From Plectosphaerella cucumerina (lineage: Eukaryota; Ascomycota; Sordariomycetes; Glomerellales; Plectosphaerellaceae), in contig JAGPXD010000004.1 in NCBI GenBank assembly GCA_020746995.1, positions 3,162,001-3,226,000 of the forward strand: a DNA stretch of 64,000 nt. The letters run 5' to 3'. Below are positions 32,462-43,828 of this stretch, piece by piece. Made by a program: the position numbers and the translations under genes. The notes beneath the pieces are model-generated. The model was not told the origin of the DNA and searched no databases. It worked only from the letters and a program-made list of their open reading frames with translations. How positions within the stretch are numbered: the first letter of the stretch is position 1; every line of letters begins with the position of its first letter.

Positions 32462-34598
32462 ATGGCCATGATGGACACCTCGGGCTGGACAACCCAGGAC
32501 CAGTCGCTGCCCGCGGGCGGCGACGACGACTTTCACCAATTCCTCGACATGGGCGGCATGGGAGGCATGGGCGAGTCGCTGCAGTTCGACTTTCAGGATT
32601 TTGGCGCCGCCAACGGGGGCTCCATGATGCAGCAGTCCCATCGCGAGCAGATGGACACACAGATGGGCGGCACCGACAACTCCATGGTCATGAACGGCCA
32701 GAGCCAGCCCGTCGGCCCCGGCCCCCAGAGCCAGCATCAACAGCAGCACCAGCAGCACCTCGCCATGTCCTCGGCCGCATCGCACCCTTCCATCCCTGCC
32801 CACCAGATCATTCAGATGCCGCAGCCGCAGGACCCGATTAGCGACATTGATGCGCAGATCCAGTTCCTTCAGCAGCAGAGGTTGCAGCATCAGCAGCGCC
32901 AACTCCAGGAGCAGCAGGCCCAGGTCCAGCAGCAGGCCGCCTTCTACGCTCGCCAAAACCAGAACCGGGTGCCCCCAACCCCCCAGAGCCTGGAGATGCC
33001 GCCAAACAGCGGCCAGTTCTACAGCCAGGACCAGCGCCAGCAGAACGTCTTTGACAGCCGCTACCAGCGCATGAAGGAGCAGCAAGACGTGAGTCGCATG
33101 CATTGTCCCGAGTCTGCCCGAGATGCTGATGAGATATTCCCAGATGGCTTTCACACCCCTCGTGTCACCAGCAGTGACCCCCATAGATCCTCACTTCCAC
33201 CTGGATCACAGCTTTCTCCCGGCCGCCTACTTCAGCCCTCTCACCTCTCCCGCCCTCCATGCACAGAGTGAGGCCAACTCGCCGTATGACCACCGCAACT
33301 CGATATCAAATTCGATTTCGAATCACAACTCCCCCGGCGAGATGGACCTGGAACACACCACCTCCTCCGCGCCCGCGCAACCGCTGGTTGACCTCTCGAA
33401 AAAGGCCCGCAAGAACAACGCCACGCGGGCCAAGGGCAAGGGCAGCGTGCGCCAGTCGCCAATCACAAAACCCATGAAGAAGAGGACCGTCCCGACGCCC
33501 AAAATGGTGTCGCAAGCCCTCACCGAGATGCAGGAGGCTCAGGAAGACATGCTGCCGTCCACCCTGCTCCCGGCCGCCATGAGCAGCGAGAGCGAGAACG
33601 CATCCGTGTCGCCGGAAACACTGTCCGACATGCCCCCGCCGCCACCCCCGATGAACAAGATGAAGTCACCGATGGCCGGGCCTCAACATCCCCAGCCTTA
33701 CCAGCAGGCAGCTCCTGCCTTCCCGCCTCACGTCCAAGGAAAGCCGTCCCCTGCCACGCCGGCATCTCTTATGAAGCTCCCGTCCTCCAGCGCCGGCGGC
33801 GGCGCCGCCCCTTCAACAGACCCCCTGGACCTGGGCGCCGCGGATACCATTGAGCACTTTGCACTGCCGGAGTCCGCCAACTTTAAGAACCAGCTGCCGC
33901 AGCTCGACACCAACCAAACACCGACACAATCGCCGATGGAGCCATCACGCGGGAGGGCCACGTCGACGTTCCAGCCTCTTCCCTCTCCGATTTTCGCCAA
34001 GCCCATGTCGACGACGTCAGCCACTGCGAGTCCCAACCTCGCACCCGGCTCGGTAGGCCCTGTCGCGCGGAGAACGCCCCAGCTTGCGCCTCGCGGCAGC
34101 AAGAAGAGGGCTAGCGTAAGCTCCGTCCACGTCTCACCAGCGCTGCGGCCCAAGATCTCCCCGCACATCAAGCCACTCCTACCCGGCACGCCTGGCATGT
34201 CGGCAGAAGACTCAGCGTCGCGTCTTCTGATGTCCAAGTCGAACTATCAGAACATTCTCGAGGGAACGGTTGTGCCAGGCGTCGTGTACCCGACGGAGCT
34301 GTCGGACAACCTGACATCCAAGCGGACTTCGCACAAGATCGCGGAGCAGGGCCGGCGGAATCGCATCAACTCTGCCCTGCAGGAGATTGCGGCGCTGCTG
34401 CCCCCCAGCGTGCAGGACGCCAAGGCGGCCGAGGCCGAGGAGAAGAAGGACGCAAAGGGCAACAGCACGCCCAGCAGCAAGGCCAACACCGTGGAACTGG
34501 CGATAGAGTACATCAAGCAGCTCAAGCAGGAGGTGGCCGAGGCAAACGCAAGGGCGGAAGAGGCAGAGAAGAAGCTGGGGATACAGGAAAAGTCATGA
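32462..34598 (+). CDS. nuc-1: bHLH transcription factor of the phosphate regulon (NUC-1/PalcA/Pho4 type)
   Basis: Two exons (32462-33088 and 33144-34598) give 693 residues. The 55-base phase-0 intron has a GTGAGT donor, a GCTGAT branch and a CAG acceptor. The N-terminus is Met/Gly/Asp-rich, then strongly Gln-rich (~85-185); the middle is Ser/Pro-rich. The bHLH lies at the very C-terminus (~602-671): basic region KRTSHKIAEQGRRNR with H606, E610 and R614, the H-E-R signature of CACGTG-binding factors, then helix 1, an unusually long Ala/Glu/Lys loop and helix 2 continuing into a short coiled coil. In Neurospora, NUC-1 activates phosphatase and phosphate-transporter genes when phosphate is low and is held in the cytoplasm by PREG/PGOV. 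That role is transferred by similarity; Gln/Met-rich text and a C-terminal bHLH fit it. It is convergent with PCC1. Confidence 0.82.
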
Positions 34599-35006
34599 AC
34601 CTAATACAGGGGTTCGCAGGGCCGGATCGGCGGTTGCCTGCTTTAGTCTGGCGTTTTGGATAATGACGTGCTTCACGGCGGCGGCGGCAGCATCATAGGA
34701 GATACCTGTTACATATATACCAGGAGGCAATAAGGAATTGATCATCCATTAGGGGCGTAAGTCTGCGCTATCTACTCGCGTAGACTATGTCATCGGACAA
34801 TATATCTTGCCCCTATGTCGCCGTGACTTTTGTGTCATCTGTAATGCAAGCTGGTAGGCCTGACGTATGCCAGGCAAGATCCAGCGGCGTGCTCTTTATG
34901 GGCGATGAGGGGTGGGCCTCTCTCGCGAGATTTTCCTGCATCCCCGGCTCGCATAGATGCTGTGTTTGAAGGTGTCCCATGTTTCCAAGAACATGAAAAC
35001 AAGACC
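34599..35006. other. Convergent 3' spacer between bHLH gene and PCC1
   Basis: This 408-base spacer between two convergent genes is the lower-GC part of the neighbourhood and presumably holds two 3' UTRs. An AATAAG-like element lies near 34728. Nothing else is seen. Confidence 0.45.
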
Positions 35007-35386
35007 TCAGCCCTGCTTCTGCTCCAGCACATCCTCGTCCAGCTGCTCCATGACTTCCACCGTCAGGTGCAGGCTGTCGAGGAACGAGTTGACAGCGACG
35101 CGAAGCATGCGGTTCGTCGTCGCCTCGTACTGGATGTTGAGAAAGGTGGCGTCGTTCGAGTCAGGCCCGTCCTCGAGGGAGAGGGTGCGCCTGACAAGAG
35201 GAGAGAGCTCCTTGTCGACGCCGAGGGCCTTTTGCGCAATGTCGGCCAGCCGCTTGGTGGGGAAGGGGATCTCGAGCTTCCTGTGAGGAGGGGTGGTCAG
35301 AAGATCACAAGCCTGTGGGATGAGGGTGTTCGCTCGTACATGCGGCAGGGGAAGCCGGGGTCTGGGGCGCTCTCGGCGATAGACAT
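35007..35386 (-). CDS. pcc1: EKC/KEOPS complex subunit Pcc1
   Basis: Two exons on the minus strand: 35386-35340 and 35280-35007. A 59-base intron (35281-35339, GTACGA donor, CTGAC branch, CAG acceptor) splits an ATG codon in phase 2. The product is 106 residues, the normal size for Pcc1. The core matches the family: KLEIPFPTKRLADIA, then a DKELSPLVRR block, then an EATTNRMLRVAVNSFLDSL helix. Pcc1 is the small dimerising subunit of KEOPS, which makes the t6A37 modification of ANN-decoding tRNAs and also affects telomeres and transcription. I chose the ATG at 35384-35386 (A at -3). An in-frame ATG at 35510-35512 would add 42 residues of less protein-like text. It is divergent from CDC14. Confidence 0.88.
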
Positions 35387-36340
35387 GATGGGCGTCGGCG
35401 CATTCAATGTCACACCCGTGTTGGTGGTGGTCGTTGGGGTGATTTGTCGCAAGCCGGCCCTTTGGTTTTCCAGAGCAAGCGCCCGCCCGTCGCTGGACGA
35501 TTGCCCCGCCATTCCAGTCACCGCGCAAGGGACGTCAGAAACATGCCCCAGCACTTCAAGTGGCTGTGCGGCCCGGGGTGACGAGGCGGTGTGTGTGTGC
35601 AGATGTGGCTGGTGTGTTTGGCCACCAGGGGCAAGGTTGCCGGGACGACGCGCTAGGGGGCCGCAACAACATTGGCCAGGGCGGCTGTTTTGGCAGGGCC
35701 CCCGGGGGTCGCTAGGAGACATGCAGCAAAATAACAGGGCCGCCCGGGCTGGGCTTTACAAAAACACTGGGCACCACCCTATAATCGTCGCATGCAGCTC
35801 CCGAATAGCATCTCCCCTTCCTTCCCACAACCACCACTTTCTTGTTCGCACCCGAGCATTTTACTCTCTCCCCTTCTCCTTTCCTGCATCGTGCATCGCA
35901 GCTTCTCTGCATCAGCGGCAGTCTGTTCTGAACATTCCGTCCCCTCGCCTCTCCCTCCCTCGCGCGCAGCTGCTCCGAGTCCCCTCGTCTGTTGTTGTGA
36001 TTCGAGCTACCGACCGCCGCAACGCACACCGCCAGCCCGCATCTGGGCCGACATCACGAGAGCGCCTCTTTACTCTGCATCATTCCCCGAGCGCCGCGCA
36101 ACGACGAACACATCGCTTCTCTCTCCCCTCCTTTCCCTCATCCTGCAGCTCCAAGCAGCCTGTTTGCTTTTTGTTTGGCAATCGGCATCAGACACCGCTC
36201 GGACCGCAACCAACATTTGAGGAACGTCGCCTTGCGTCACCATTGCCGTGGTACCTTCCCCACGAGCAGTCGCTGCAGGCAACCTTGTGCAACCTGCCGA
36301 CCTAGAAGGAGCTAGCGGAGGACGCATACATACCGCTCCA
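35387..36340. promoter_or_regulatory. Divergent PCC1/CDC14 promoter and CDC14 leader
   Basis: This 954-base spacer lies between two outward-facing genes. From about 35790 the plus strand is C/T-rich, consistent with the 5' leader of CDC14. No TATA box stands out. The frame open through 34905-36305 on the plus strand is antisense to PCC1 and shows no family resemblance. Confidence 0.45.
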
Positions 36341-38523
36341 ATGGCGCCTTCCTCAAGAAGCACGTCTGCGCATCTGGGCCAGATTGTCGAGTATATCCCA
36401 GGTATGTCTTGTCTGTCTTGTTCACGGTGCACACGAGAGCTTCGACCAGCCCACAGCATGGATCAGAACATGTCGCATTGTTACCCCGGACCCTGCTGGC
36501 CGCAGCCGATGCCGCTCGAGATCCAGCCCTTGTCCTACTTCGTCGCTCCTCTTCAGCCCGCCTTCATGTGCTCGATTTGCCCAGCATCGGTTCTGACATA
36601 CATTCCAGACAGGTTGTACCTCGCCGCCTACCACCATCCTCCGACCGCCGACACCGTCTTCCCGTACCCCGAGCCCCTGCAGTCTCCCAGGAAGAGAAGC
36701 CAGAGGACGGCCGGTCCGACCCCCGTCGAGGCATCCCAGAAGCCGGCGCCGTACTACTTCACCGTAGACGACATCCTCCTCTACAACGCCTTCCACCACG
36801 ACTTTGGCCCACTTCACATTGGTCACCTGTACCGCTTCGCCCTCCACTTCCACGATGTCCTGGGCGCCAAGGAGAACAAGGACCGGCCCATCGTCTTCTG
36901 GAGCCGCGCAGACCCGCGAAGTGAGTCTGCGCCCTCTCTCCCAGAAGTGATCCCCGTTTGCTGACCGCCTATGCCTCAGGCCGTGCCAATGCCGCCTGCA
37001 TTCTTGCTTGCTACATGGTCCTCATCCAGAGCTGGCCGCCTCACCTTGCCCTCGCCCCGATCGCTCAGGTCGACCCCCCTCTGATGCCGTTCCGCGACGC
37101 CGGGTACAGCCAGGCCGACTACGGCATCACGGTGCAGGACGTCGTCTACGGCGTGTGGAAGGCCAAGGAGGAGGGCTGCTGCGCTCTGGACAACTTTGAC
37201 CTGGACGAGTACGAGCGGTTCGAGCGTGTCGAGCACGGTGACTTCAACTGGATCTCGCCGCACTTCCTGGCCTTCGCCTCCCCCCAGCACACGCCCGTCG
37301 CCAAGGTGATGGAAGGCACCGAGGAGTGGAATCAGCTGCCTCAGACCTTGGCCGAGGTGGACGCGCACCGGGCGCTTCCCCAGCCGTTCAAGAACGTGCT
37401 CAAGCATTTCTCGGAGAGGAACATTGGCCTGGTCGTGCGACTGAACTCGCCCCTGTACTCGCCATCCTTCTTCGAGGCCCTCGGAATCCAGCACCTCGAC
37501 ATGATCTTCGACGACGGCACGTGCCCCACGATGCCCACGGTCCGCAAGTTCATCAAGATGGCGCACGAGATGATCACCATCAAGAAGAAGGGCATCGCCG
37601 TGCACTGCAAGGCCGGCCTGGGCAGGACGGGATGCCTCATCGGCGCCTATCTCATCTACCGCCATGGCTTCACAGCCAACGAGGTCATCTCGTTCATGCG
37701 GTTCATGAGGCCCGGCATGGTTGTCGGCCCCCAGCAGCACTGGCTCCACATTCACCAGGGCACCTTCAGGGAGTGGTGGATCGAGGAGCGCATCGAGAGG
37801 AAGCTCAGGAAGGAGATGATGGCCGCCGCCCCGGCGCCGAGCACGCCGATCCGTGCCATGCAGAAGGCGTCGCTTCGCAACGGTCAAGCATCCACGCCAC
37901 CGCCGCAGCGCAGCCCGTCGAACAGGACGCCGCTCAGCGAGGTCAAGGACGAGCGCAACAACGTCGCTGTCCACGAGGACTACCTTCCCGCGCCGACACC
38001 CGGCCAGCCCCGCAAGACGAACCGCGCAGACCGCCACCACCCCTACCAGCGGGTGCCCTCGGGCACGTACCAGGAGACGCTGGCTGAGGAGGTGGAGATT
38101 GAGTCGGAGGCGAGGCTGTCTGTGTCGCGGCGGTCTGGCTCGAACGAGTCTGACGAGGAGATCCACGTGCGCGTGCGGTCACACCGCAAGCAACCGTCGG
38201 AGTCACCCGGCAGGACGGAGAAGATGCGGTCGGTTAGCCACACGACCACGACTGTCTACCATCAGTACATCGACAACGATGCCAGCAACGACGTCGAGAA
38301 CATCGGCACGGCTACGGGCCGGGTCAAGGGCATGGAGCGCGAGCGGGCTAGCAGCGCCTCGGGCATCCTGACCAAGGTCCGGGGCAGCAAGAGGGCCGGC
38401 GAGTCGCCTCTGCGAAACAAGGACGGTGTGCGCAAGACGAGCGGACGCATCGGCAGCATCAGCAACGGTGCCACGTCTGCGACGGCCGCGTCGACGGCAC
38501 GCAAGGTCTCCAACGGCATCTAG
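36341..38523 (+). CDS. cdc14: Dual-specificity protein phosphatase Cdc14
   Basis: Three exons give 638 residues: 36341-36401, 36609-36920 and 36980-38523. Intron 1 is 207 bp (GTATGT...TCTGAC...CAG, phase 1) and intron 2 is 59 bp (GTGAGT...GCTGAC...CAG, phase 1). The joins restore VEYIPDRLYLAAY and ADPRSRANAACI, both family-typical. Domains: an N-terminal DSP-like A domain (~15-200) and a catalytic B domain with acidic loop FDDGTCPT (~301-308) and P-loop HCKAGLGRTG (333-342; nucleophile C334, R340). A basic, Ser/Pro-rich tail (~380-638) follows, with several potential Cdk sites. The known role is reversal of Cdk phosphorylation, mitotic exit, cytokinesis and, in filamentous fungi, septation and sporulation. 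Intron 1 contains no stop in frame. Confidence 0.95.
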
Positions 38524-40405
38524 GGACCTGCCGGGAGGCCTAAGCGTCGCCACGGCGGCGTCTGAGCGGGCCGTCCATTGTTTTCCTCGAGGCGTTTCTT
38601 GGGGGCTTGTCTACTCTGCTCACACCGAGCTTAGCTCATGATTACGACGATGACGACACAGCACATACGATCGATACATCTTGTCTTTGCGCATCCATCC
38701 GTGGGCGTTGGGTTCTGGTAAAATTCCACGGCGGCTGGCACTGTATGGGGAGGGGTCTGGGCGAAGGGGTCGTCACACGCATTCCTCGCCTGCGGACCCG
38801 CCTCGCAGCCCATGCATGCACGAATGGCTGGGCCTGGCTGTCGGAAGGCTTGGGCGAATTGGCTGGAAAGGGCTGGCGTTGAAGGGCATGAATGCTTGGG
38901 ATATGGTGTATGGGACTTGCTTTGTGTATTATTGAGGTAATTGGCTTCACATTGTTTGACCAACCCTGCTTGACATGCCGTGTGGTGATGATGACGAGAT
39001 GGTGTCTTGAAAATCAGCCTTCTCTTGACGCCGGCCACTGCTGCGGGCATGCCAATATTGCGCGCGCCCATCACCAACTTACAGCCTGGCCGTGGCCGCG
39101 GGCCCGGCCTCCCCGGCCAGGTGGTCGGCCGTTGATTTTCCCTCGTGGCGTCCAGCGAGTCACGATGATTCCCGCGCACAAGACTTTTGCGGCGGTGTAG
39201 GGCAGTTCGGCAGATGACATGAAGGTGTGGTGTCTATTCTTGGAGAGAACGCTATGTGGAATTGAGCAGGACCTGGACTGATGCCTGTGACTTGCAGCGA
39301 CAAGTCGAAGAACCTCGGGCGTAGGAGGCCTCGAGCTGGGAAATGGACGAAGTTGAGTCATGGCAGACGATGATGGGAACTATGCTGCCTGCTTGTAAAG
39401 AGGAGATAGAGAGGGGCTGCAGGGTGCTCGTCACTTGACGGTGGGAGACTGCGAGGGAGGAGCCAACGGCACGGCACACGTCTTGGTGATGCCGGAGGGG
39501 AAGAATGGTGGAGGGGAAGCAGCAGAATGCCTCGTCCAGCCGCTCTGGCGAGTAGGAGCCGGGTCGCATGGAATGGCCGCAGAACGGGCTGTGAGGAGAA
39601 AAGGAAGACTGGATGATGGGGGCCAGGCAGTCGTCTACTTCTTGTCCATGTGGTGGTGATGGATGGGCGGTCGCAGGAATGGAGGCCCGGGTTGGGCGGT
39701 GCAAGGTGGGGAATGGTTTACAGGGCATTTTACTGATTGAGATGGCGGATGAACCAATCAGCTAGGGATGAAGGCTAAGCCACGCCGCTGGACAAATGAC
39801 CTCAGCGGCGGGGTTGGAGGCCCCGCCCCGGCCCCGGCGTACCGTTGATGGCGTTCTTTCGGACCCGGCCGGCTGGGTCGACGGGTGCTCCGCCCCCCGG
39901 CGGGCCGGATCATGGGCCGCCTTAGTTCGACGCCGTTTCTTGGACTTTGATGCCGGAGCTGGTCGTGTGAGTGAACAGCAGCGATTCTGATAGATTCGAC
40001 TGGCTCCAACGAAGGGATGAGCTGCTTTCAGCCCTCAGGCATCAGCATCAGCGTGAGCGTGAGCGGCATGGGCGATGGACGGATGGGGTCGGGCCTCCGA
40101 GGCGGCCGTGTCTACTTTCGTCCGTGGCTGCCTTTTCTCGAAGCCATGGCTGTTGGGGAACCGCTCCGGCGGGTTTCGAAGGGGGCGGCCGGCTTGGGGT
40201 CGGTGGTCGGTAGGGGGAGAGATAGTCAACTTGCCACGCTATTGTCTGCTTCGACCTCTGTAGCGGACGGCATATCAAGCCAGAACCACCAACCGAGTCC
40301 ATCGACCCAACATCATCCTCCTATTATAAGAACACCTCCTTCCGCAGCTAGGGGTTCGATCCTCCTCTTCCCTCACAGCATCGCCTGCATTCTTCTTCCC
40401 TTCCC
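38524..40405. other. Spacer between CDC14 and SWIM gene, no gene seen
   Basis: This 1.9-kb spacer has no recognisable gene. The first part is CDC14 3' UTR with lower GC. The last ~150 bases contain TATTATAAG near 40320, a possible TATA-like element about 85 bases before the next ATG. A GGTTCGATCC sequence at about 40348 resembles a tRNA B box but has no matching A box or acceptor stem. Confidence 0.45.
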
Positions 40406-41809
40406 ATGTCCGCTCCCACATCAAAGTTTGGCAAGCTCTCCCTCGGCGGAATGACACCCACGACGAGATCACGGGCCCAGGCCCAGGCTCAGTCTCACGC
40501 CGAAGACGACGACAAGTCCAGCACAGACATCGACTCGGAATCGGACAGCTCCCTCGACGACGAGGCTCCGTCCGTCATCCGCTCCCCCTCGCGCCTTTCC
40601 TACCGCGTCGACAACCTTCCCCCTGACGCCCAGTCCCGTGTGCGGGAAGCCTTCAAGGACCCTCCCAGACTCACTCTGCAGTATTGCCGCCTCCGCGATG
40701 GCGTCTACGCCTTCCAGATGTCTGAGCTCGTTCCGCGCTCCATCCGCATCGGCGGGCCTGGCAGCCCCTTTCCCTCACCTAGATGTTCCTGCGCCGCCGC
40801 CTCCAACCCGTGCAAGCATATCCTCTGGCTGCTGGACCAGCTGGCGAGACAAACCCTCTACGGGCACGATCCCGGCGCGCCCCTGACCATGAAACCCGAG
40901 GGCTACGCAGAGGAAGTCGGCGACCCGTACGGCAGCATCGCCAGCTTCCATCTCGACGTCGCCGCTGAAGGCCTCCACTGCGAAGTCGTCAGAGAAGCCT
41001 CCGATTCAGAAGACGAAGACAGCCAAGACGACCAAGAACCCACCAGAGCCAGAGAAGCCAGAGAACTCCTCGCCGCCGTCGCCGACCAAGACCCAGAATC
41101 CTACCGTCCCGACATCTTCGCCTCCCCCCTCCTAGGCAAGAACATCATCAAACGCCACGACCTCGAACGCACCGTCGCCCGAATGCTCCTCGACAACGCC
41201 GACTTCTACCACTACTTCCTCTCCCTCTCCCGCCCCTCCTCCCCCGCGCGCGACCCCTTCCGCCGTCTCGAGCAGCGCGTCACCCTCGTCCTCCGCGAGC
41301 TCGACGCCTCCTCCTCCCCGTCCTCCCCCGAAGGTCCCCGCAACGTCGCCTGGGCAGCAACCCACATCACTGGCGTAGCCGGCCTCATCCGCTCCACCGT
41401 CTTCCGGCGCGACCGCCCCGCTGCCGCCTGGGAGCGCATCTCCGCCTGCCGCGCCCTTGTGCGCATCCTTGCTGCCGTCGCCTCGCGCAATACCGACGCC
41501 CACCCAGGCCCCACGCGAGCAGATAGGAACCTCTACGCCCGACTTATCGGGGATGATGCTGGCGGGGATTTCATCATCGGCACGCTGCTGCTGTTGCCGG
41601 ACGCGGCGGCGCAGTTCCTCCAGGATCTGGAGGTGATAAGTGACATCGTTGGCGTGAACGGCGCGCCGGGGCCGTATGTTGAGAAGCTCGCTAGATTGTT
41701 GAGCGCGTTGAAGAAGCCCGCTGGCGGGGGCGAGGGAGTGACGCGAAGCAGTTCCAAGAGGCAGGGGAGACAGACGTCGGGGGATCGTTGGTCGAAGAGG
41801 ATGAAGTGA
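40406..41809 (+). CDS. SWIM-type zinc-finger protein, 467 residues
   Basis: A single ORF begins at the ATG at 40406 (TTCCCATGTC). After a disordered acidic N-terminus (1-60) comes a conserved region with RVDNLPPDAQSRVREAF (~67-83). A SWIM motif follows at C127-x-C129-x6-C136-x-H138, flanked by KHILWLLDQLARQ, as in fungal SWIM-finger proteins. Residues ~185-215 are acidic; ~230-410 are helical. A basic tail ends KRMK. SWIM fingers bind zinc and occur in DNA- or protein-binding factors (for example Shu2/SWS1 in recombination), but resemblance here is limited to the motif, so the pathway is unknown. It is convergent with the kinase-like gene 291 bases away. Confidence 0.75.
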   Translation: MSAPTSKFGKLSLGGMTPTTRSRAQAQAQSHAEDDDKSSTDIDSESDSSLDDEAPSVIRSPSRLSYRVDNLPPDAQSRVREAFKDPPRLTLQYCRLRDGVYAFQMSELVPRSIRIGGPGSPFPSPRCSCAAASNPCKHILWLLDQLARQTLYGHDPGAPLTMKPEGYAEEVGDPYGSIASFHLDVAAEGLHCEVVREASDSEDEDSQDDQEPTRAREARELLAAVADQDPESYRPDIFASPLLGKNIIKRHDLERTVARMLLDNADFYHYFLSLSRPSSPARDPFRRLEQRVTLVLRELDASSSPSSPEGPRNVAWAATHITGVAGLIRSTVFRRDRPAAAWERISACRALVRILAAVASRNTDAHPGPTRADRNLYARLIGDDAGGDFIIGTLLLLPDAAAQFLQDLEVISDIVGVNGAPGPYVEKLARLLSALKKPAGGGEGVTRSSSKRQGRQTSGDRWSKRMK

Positions 41810-42100
41810 TGGCGTGGCTTTTTCTTCGGATAGATTCGTTCCTTGTTTTGCCGCTGGGCGTGGCAGTCGTCGAGATTACAGTTTGGCTGCGGGCCAGCTA
41901 GCTTCTATCTCTGCAGATTATTTCTGGAGGTGAACATGAAGACTTTCGTGTCAAATTTACCTACAAGACGATGGTTGTGTCTCTCGGCCTGGGCCCTGGA
42001 GTTCAGTCAAAAGTTATATTATGTCGCTATGTCTGGTTCATGTAGCTATGATGTTGAGCAAGCCGGCTGGGCCGGCTGCCATGCTGGATCTCTTGCCGTC

Positions 42101-43828
42101 TCAAATGACCCCCATATCAGCCTTGATCGTCTTAAGTTGCTGAAGAACCTCTCGAAGTTTAGGCCTGTCATAAGGGTTGTAGTTCCACTGACCCGATGCC
42201 ATCTGGCTCTGCCTCATGTCAAGATAGTCCTCGGCCCAACGAACCTCCTTTGTCCACCATGTACGAGCCACGTCGAGGACAGCTTCGCGTGTCGCCTCGG
42301 AAGGATCCTGTCCACTGAGCACAAGCCGGCTTCCCTGGCGCACAACGGTGGTGTCCAGGGTCGGACGGCGGCCTTTTGTGCACGAGTCGATCAGGCGCCG
42401 GATCGCCTCGGGCGTACGCCTGTAGGCGGGGAACTGCAGAGGTGACTCCCATCGGTAGGATATCCAGATGGTGGCCTTCTGGGGCGCACTGACACCTTCA
42501 AAGAGGCACCAGAGAACCCTGCCTAGCATGTAAACCTCCGCTGCCTCTTGCTCCGCGGGGTTGAGTGACAGCCAAGATACGTTGTATCCACCAGGCGGGT
42601 TGGTGTACTTTTCTCTCGACAGAAGATCCTCGTAGCCGGGGCAGAGCGTCTCCATCCGATCGGCAAACTTCTCGCGAACGTCCTCTGGGACATTTTCTCC
42701 AGTTGCAATCATTCGTATGTACTCGACAGCGTTGACCTCGGGGGCGGCGAACTCGCACCAGACGCCACGTTGCTCAAAGTCCACCATGATGGCGTCCCTC
42801 TTAGACGACAGCACGATGTTGTCCAGTCGCAGATCGGGGTAGAAATTGCCCGACGTCTCACGGAGGTGAGTCAGGCCCGAGGCGATCTGAAGGGCCCACT
42901 TGAACTGCTCGGTGCTGGTGAGGGCGCCGCTGGAGCCAAGCAGCGGGACAATGTCCCGCATTGTGCCGTGTTCGTGATACTCGAGGGTGAAACCGATGAC
43001 GGCCCTCTTCGCCCCAAACTTGACCTGCTTGGTCACGATGTGGACTGGCGAAGACATGACGTTGGGATGCGGCTTCATGGTGAGCAGCATTTTCAGCTCG
43101 TGGTAGAGGTACTTTGAGAAGCTCGTGAGAGCCTTGAGGATGTGGTAGACGCCATCGACTCGCACGAGGCAGGTGCTGTCGTGGATCTGCTCGAGGAACT
43201 GAACCTGCGATATGTCGATGGCAGGTGGGAGGTGAATGTCTGGTCCCCACGTCTCTCTGAACTGGGCTTCCGAGAAAAGAAAGGTCTCCAAAGCATGGGC
43301 CGGTCCAATCTCGATCTCGATTTGCCGGATATCAAGGGCCATGTTTTTGAAGACGATCCTGGAGCCAAAGGGCAGACTGCCGAGGTAGTCTCCGGGCTGG
43401 TCCAAAGTCTTGGTCCATAGTTGAAGTCGTCGTTGGATGTGCTTCGAGATGGCCAGATGCGCCACCCTGGTCCTATCCTTGGTGTGGAACGCACGATCCA
43501 GTTCGAGAATGTCTCTGATGTGGCGCGGCTGGGTAGAGAGCTCGGGGATGAAGACGTCGATGCGCAGCGGCGGCAAGGGGTCCATGAAGACGGGCACGGC
43601 ATAGAACTGCGAGCCGAAAGCGGTGGACCCATCGATGCGGAAGAGGGGCTCCGACAACGGAGATAGGCTGTCGACGCGGTTCTTGGGGTTCAGATGCGAC
43701 ATCTCCCAGGAAGGTGACGGGGTGTCCGTAATGGATCCCACGGCGGGATGGCTGCGAGCTGCATCGTGCGGGAGGAAGGCCGCCGTGGGATGGATGACAC
43801 TGTCAATGGTGTCTGGGCTCAGCTCCAT
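42101..43828 (-). CDS. Degenerate protein-kinase-like protein, 575 residues
   Basis: An intronless ORF begins at the ATG at 43826-43828. The N-terminal ~210 residues are unique to this fungal family type and contain a beta-rich region. A kinase-like fold follows: VAIK-like lysine K232 (YHILKAL), helix-C glutamate E244 (YHELKMLL), and a hinge-like stretch near 280-290. The catalytic loop is written YPDLRLDN (330-337) instead of HRDLKxxN, keeping D332 and N337. The metal-binding motif is DFE (350-352) in place of DFG, and an AAPEV motif (361-365) matches APE. No clear Gly-rich loop is seen. Many fungi carry such kinase-like proteins of unknown role. It may be a weakly active kinase or a pseudokinase; the retained K/E/D/N/D set leaves activity possible. 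Confidence 0.75.
   Translation of the reverse strand: MELSPDTIDSVIHPTAAFLPHDAARSHPAVGSITDTPSPSWEMSHLNPKNRVDSLSPLSEPLFRIDGSTAFGSQFYAVPVFMDPLPPLRIDVFIPELSTQPRHIRDILELDRAFHTKDRTRVAHLAISKHIQRRLQLWTKTLDQPGDYLGSLPFGSRIVFKNMALDIRQIEIEIGPAHALETFLFSEAQFRETWGPDIHLPPAIDISQVQFLEQIHDSTCLVRVDGVYHILKALTSFSKYLYHELKMLLTMKPHPNVMSSPVHIVTKQVKFGAKRAVIGFTLEYHEHGTMRDIVPLLGSSGALTSTEQFKWALQIASGLTHLRETSGNFYPDLRLDNIVLSSKRDAIMVDFEQRGVWCEFAAPEVNAVEYIRMIATGENVPEDVREKFADRMETLCPGYEDLLSREKYTNPPGGYNVSWLSLNPAEQEAAEVYMLGRVLWCLFEGVSAPQKATIWISYRWESPLQFPAYRRTPEAIRRLIDSCTKGRRPTLDTTVVRQGSRLVLSGQDPSEATREAVLDVARTWWTKEVRWAEDYLDMRQSQMASGQWNYNPYDRPKLREVLQQLKTIKADMGVI

Noticed and set aside
31793..33184. 463-residue minus-strand ORF overlapping the bHLH gene
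   Set aside because: Repetitive Leu/His/Val text is the reverse complement of the Gln-rich bHLH N-terminus; no domains.
40340..40365. Well-paired T-arm-like GGTTCGATCC
   Set aside because: No acceptor stem or A box within the needed distance; it lies in the leader of the SWIM gene.
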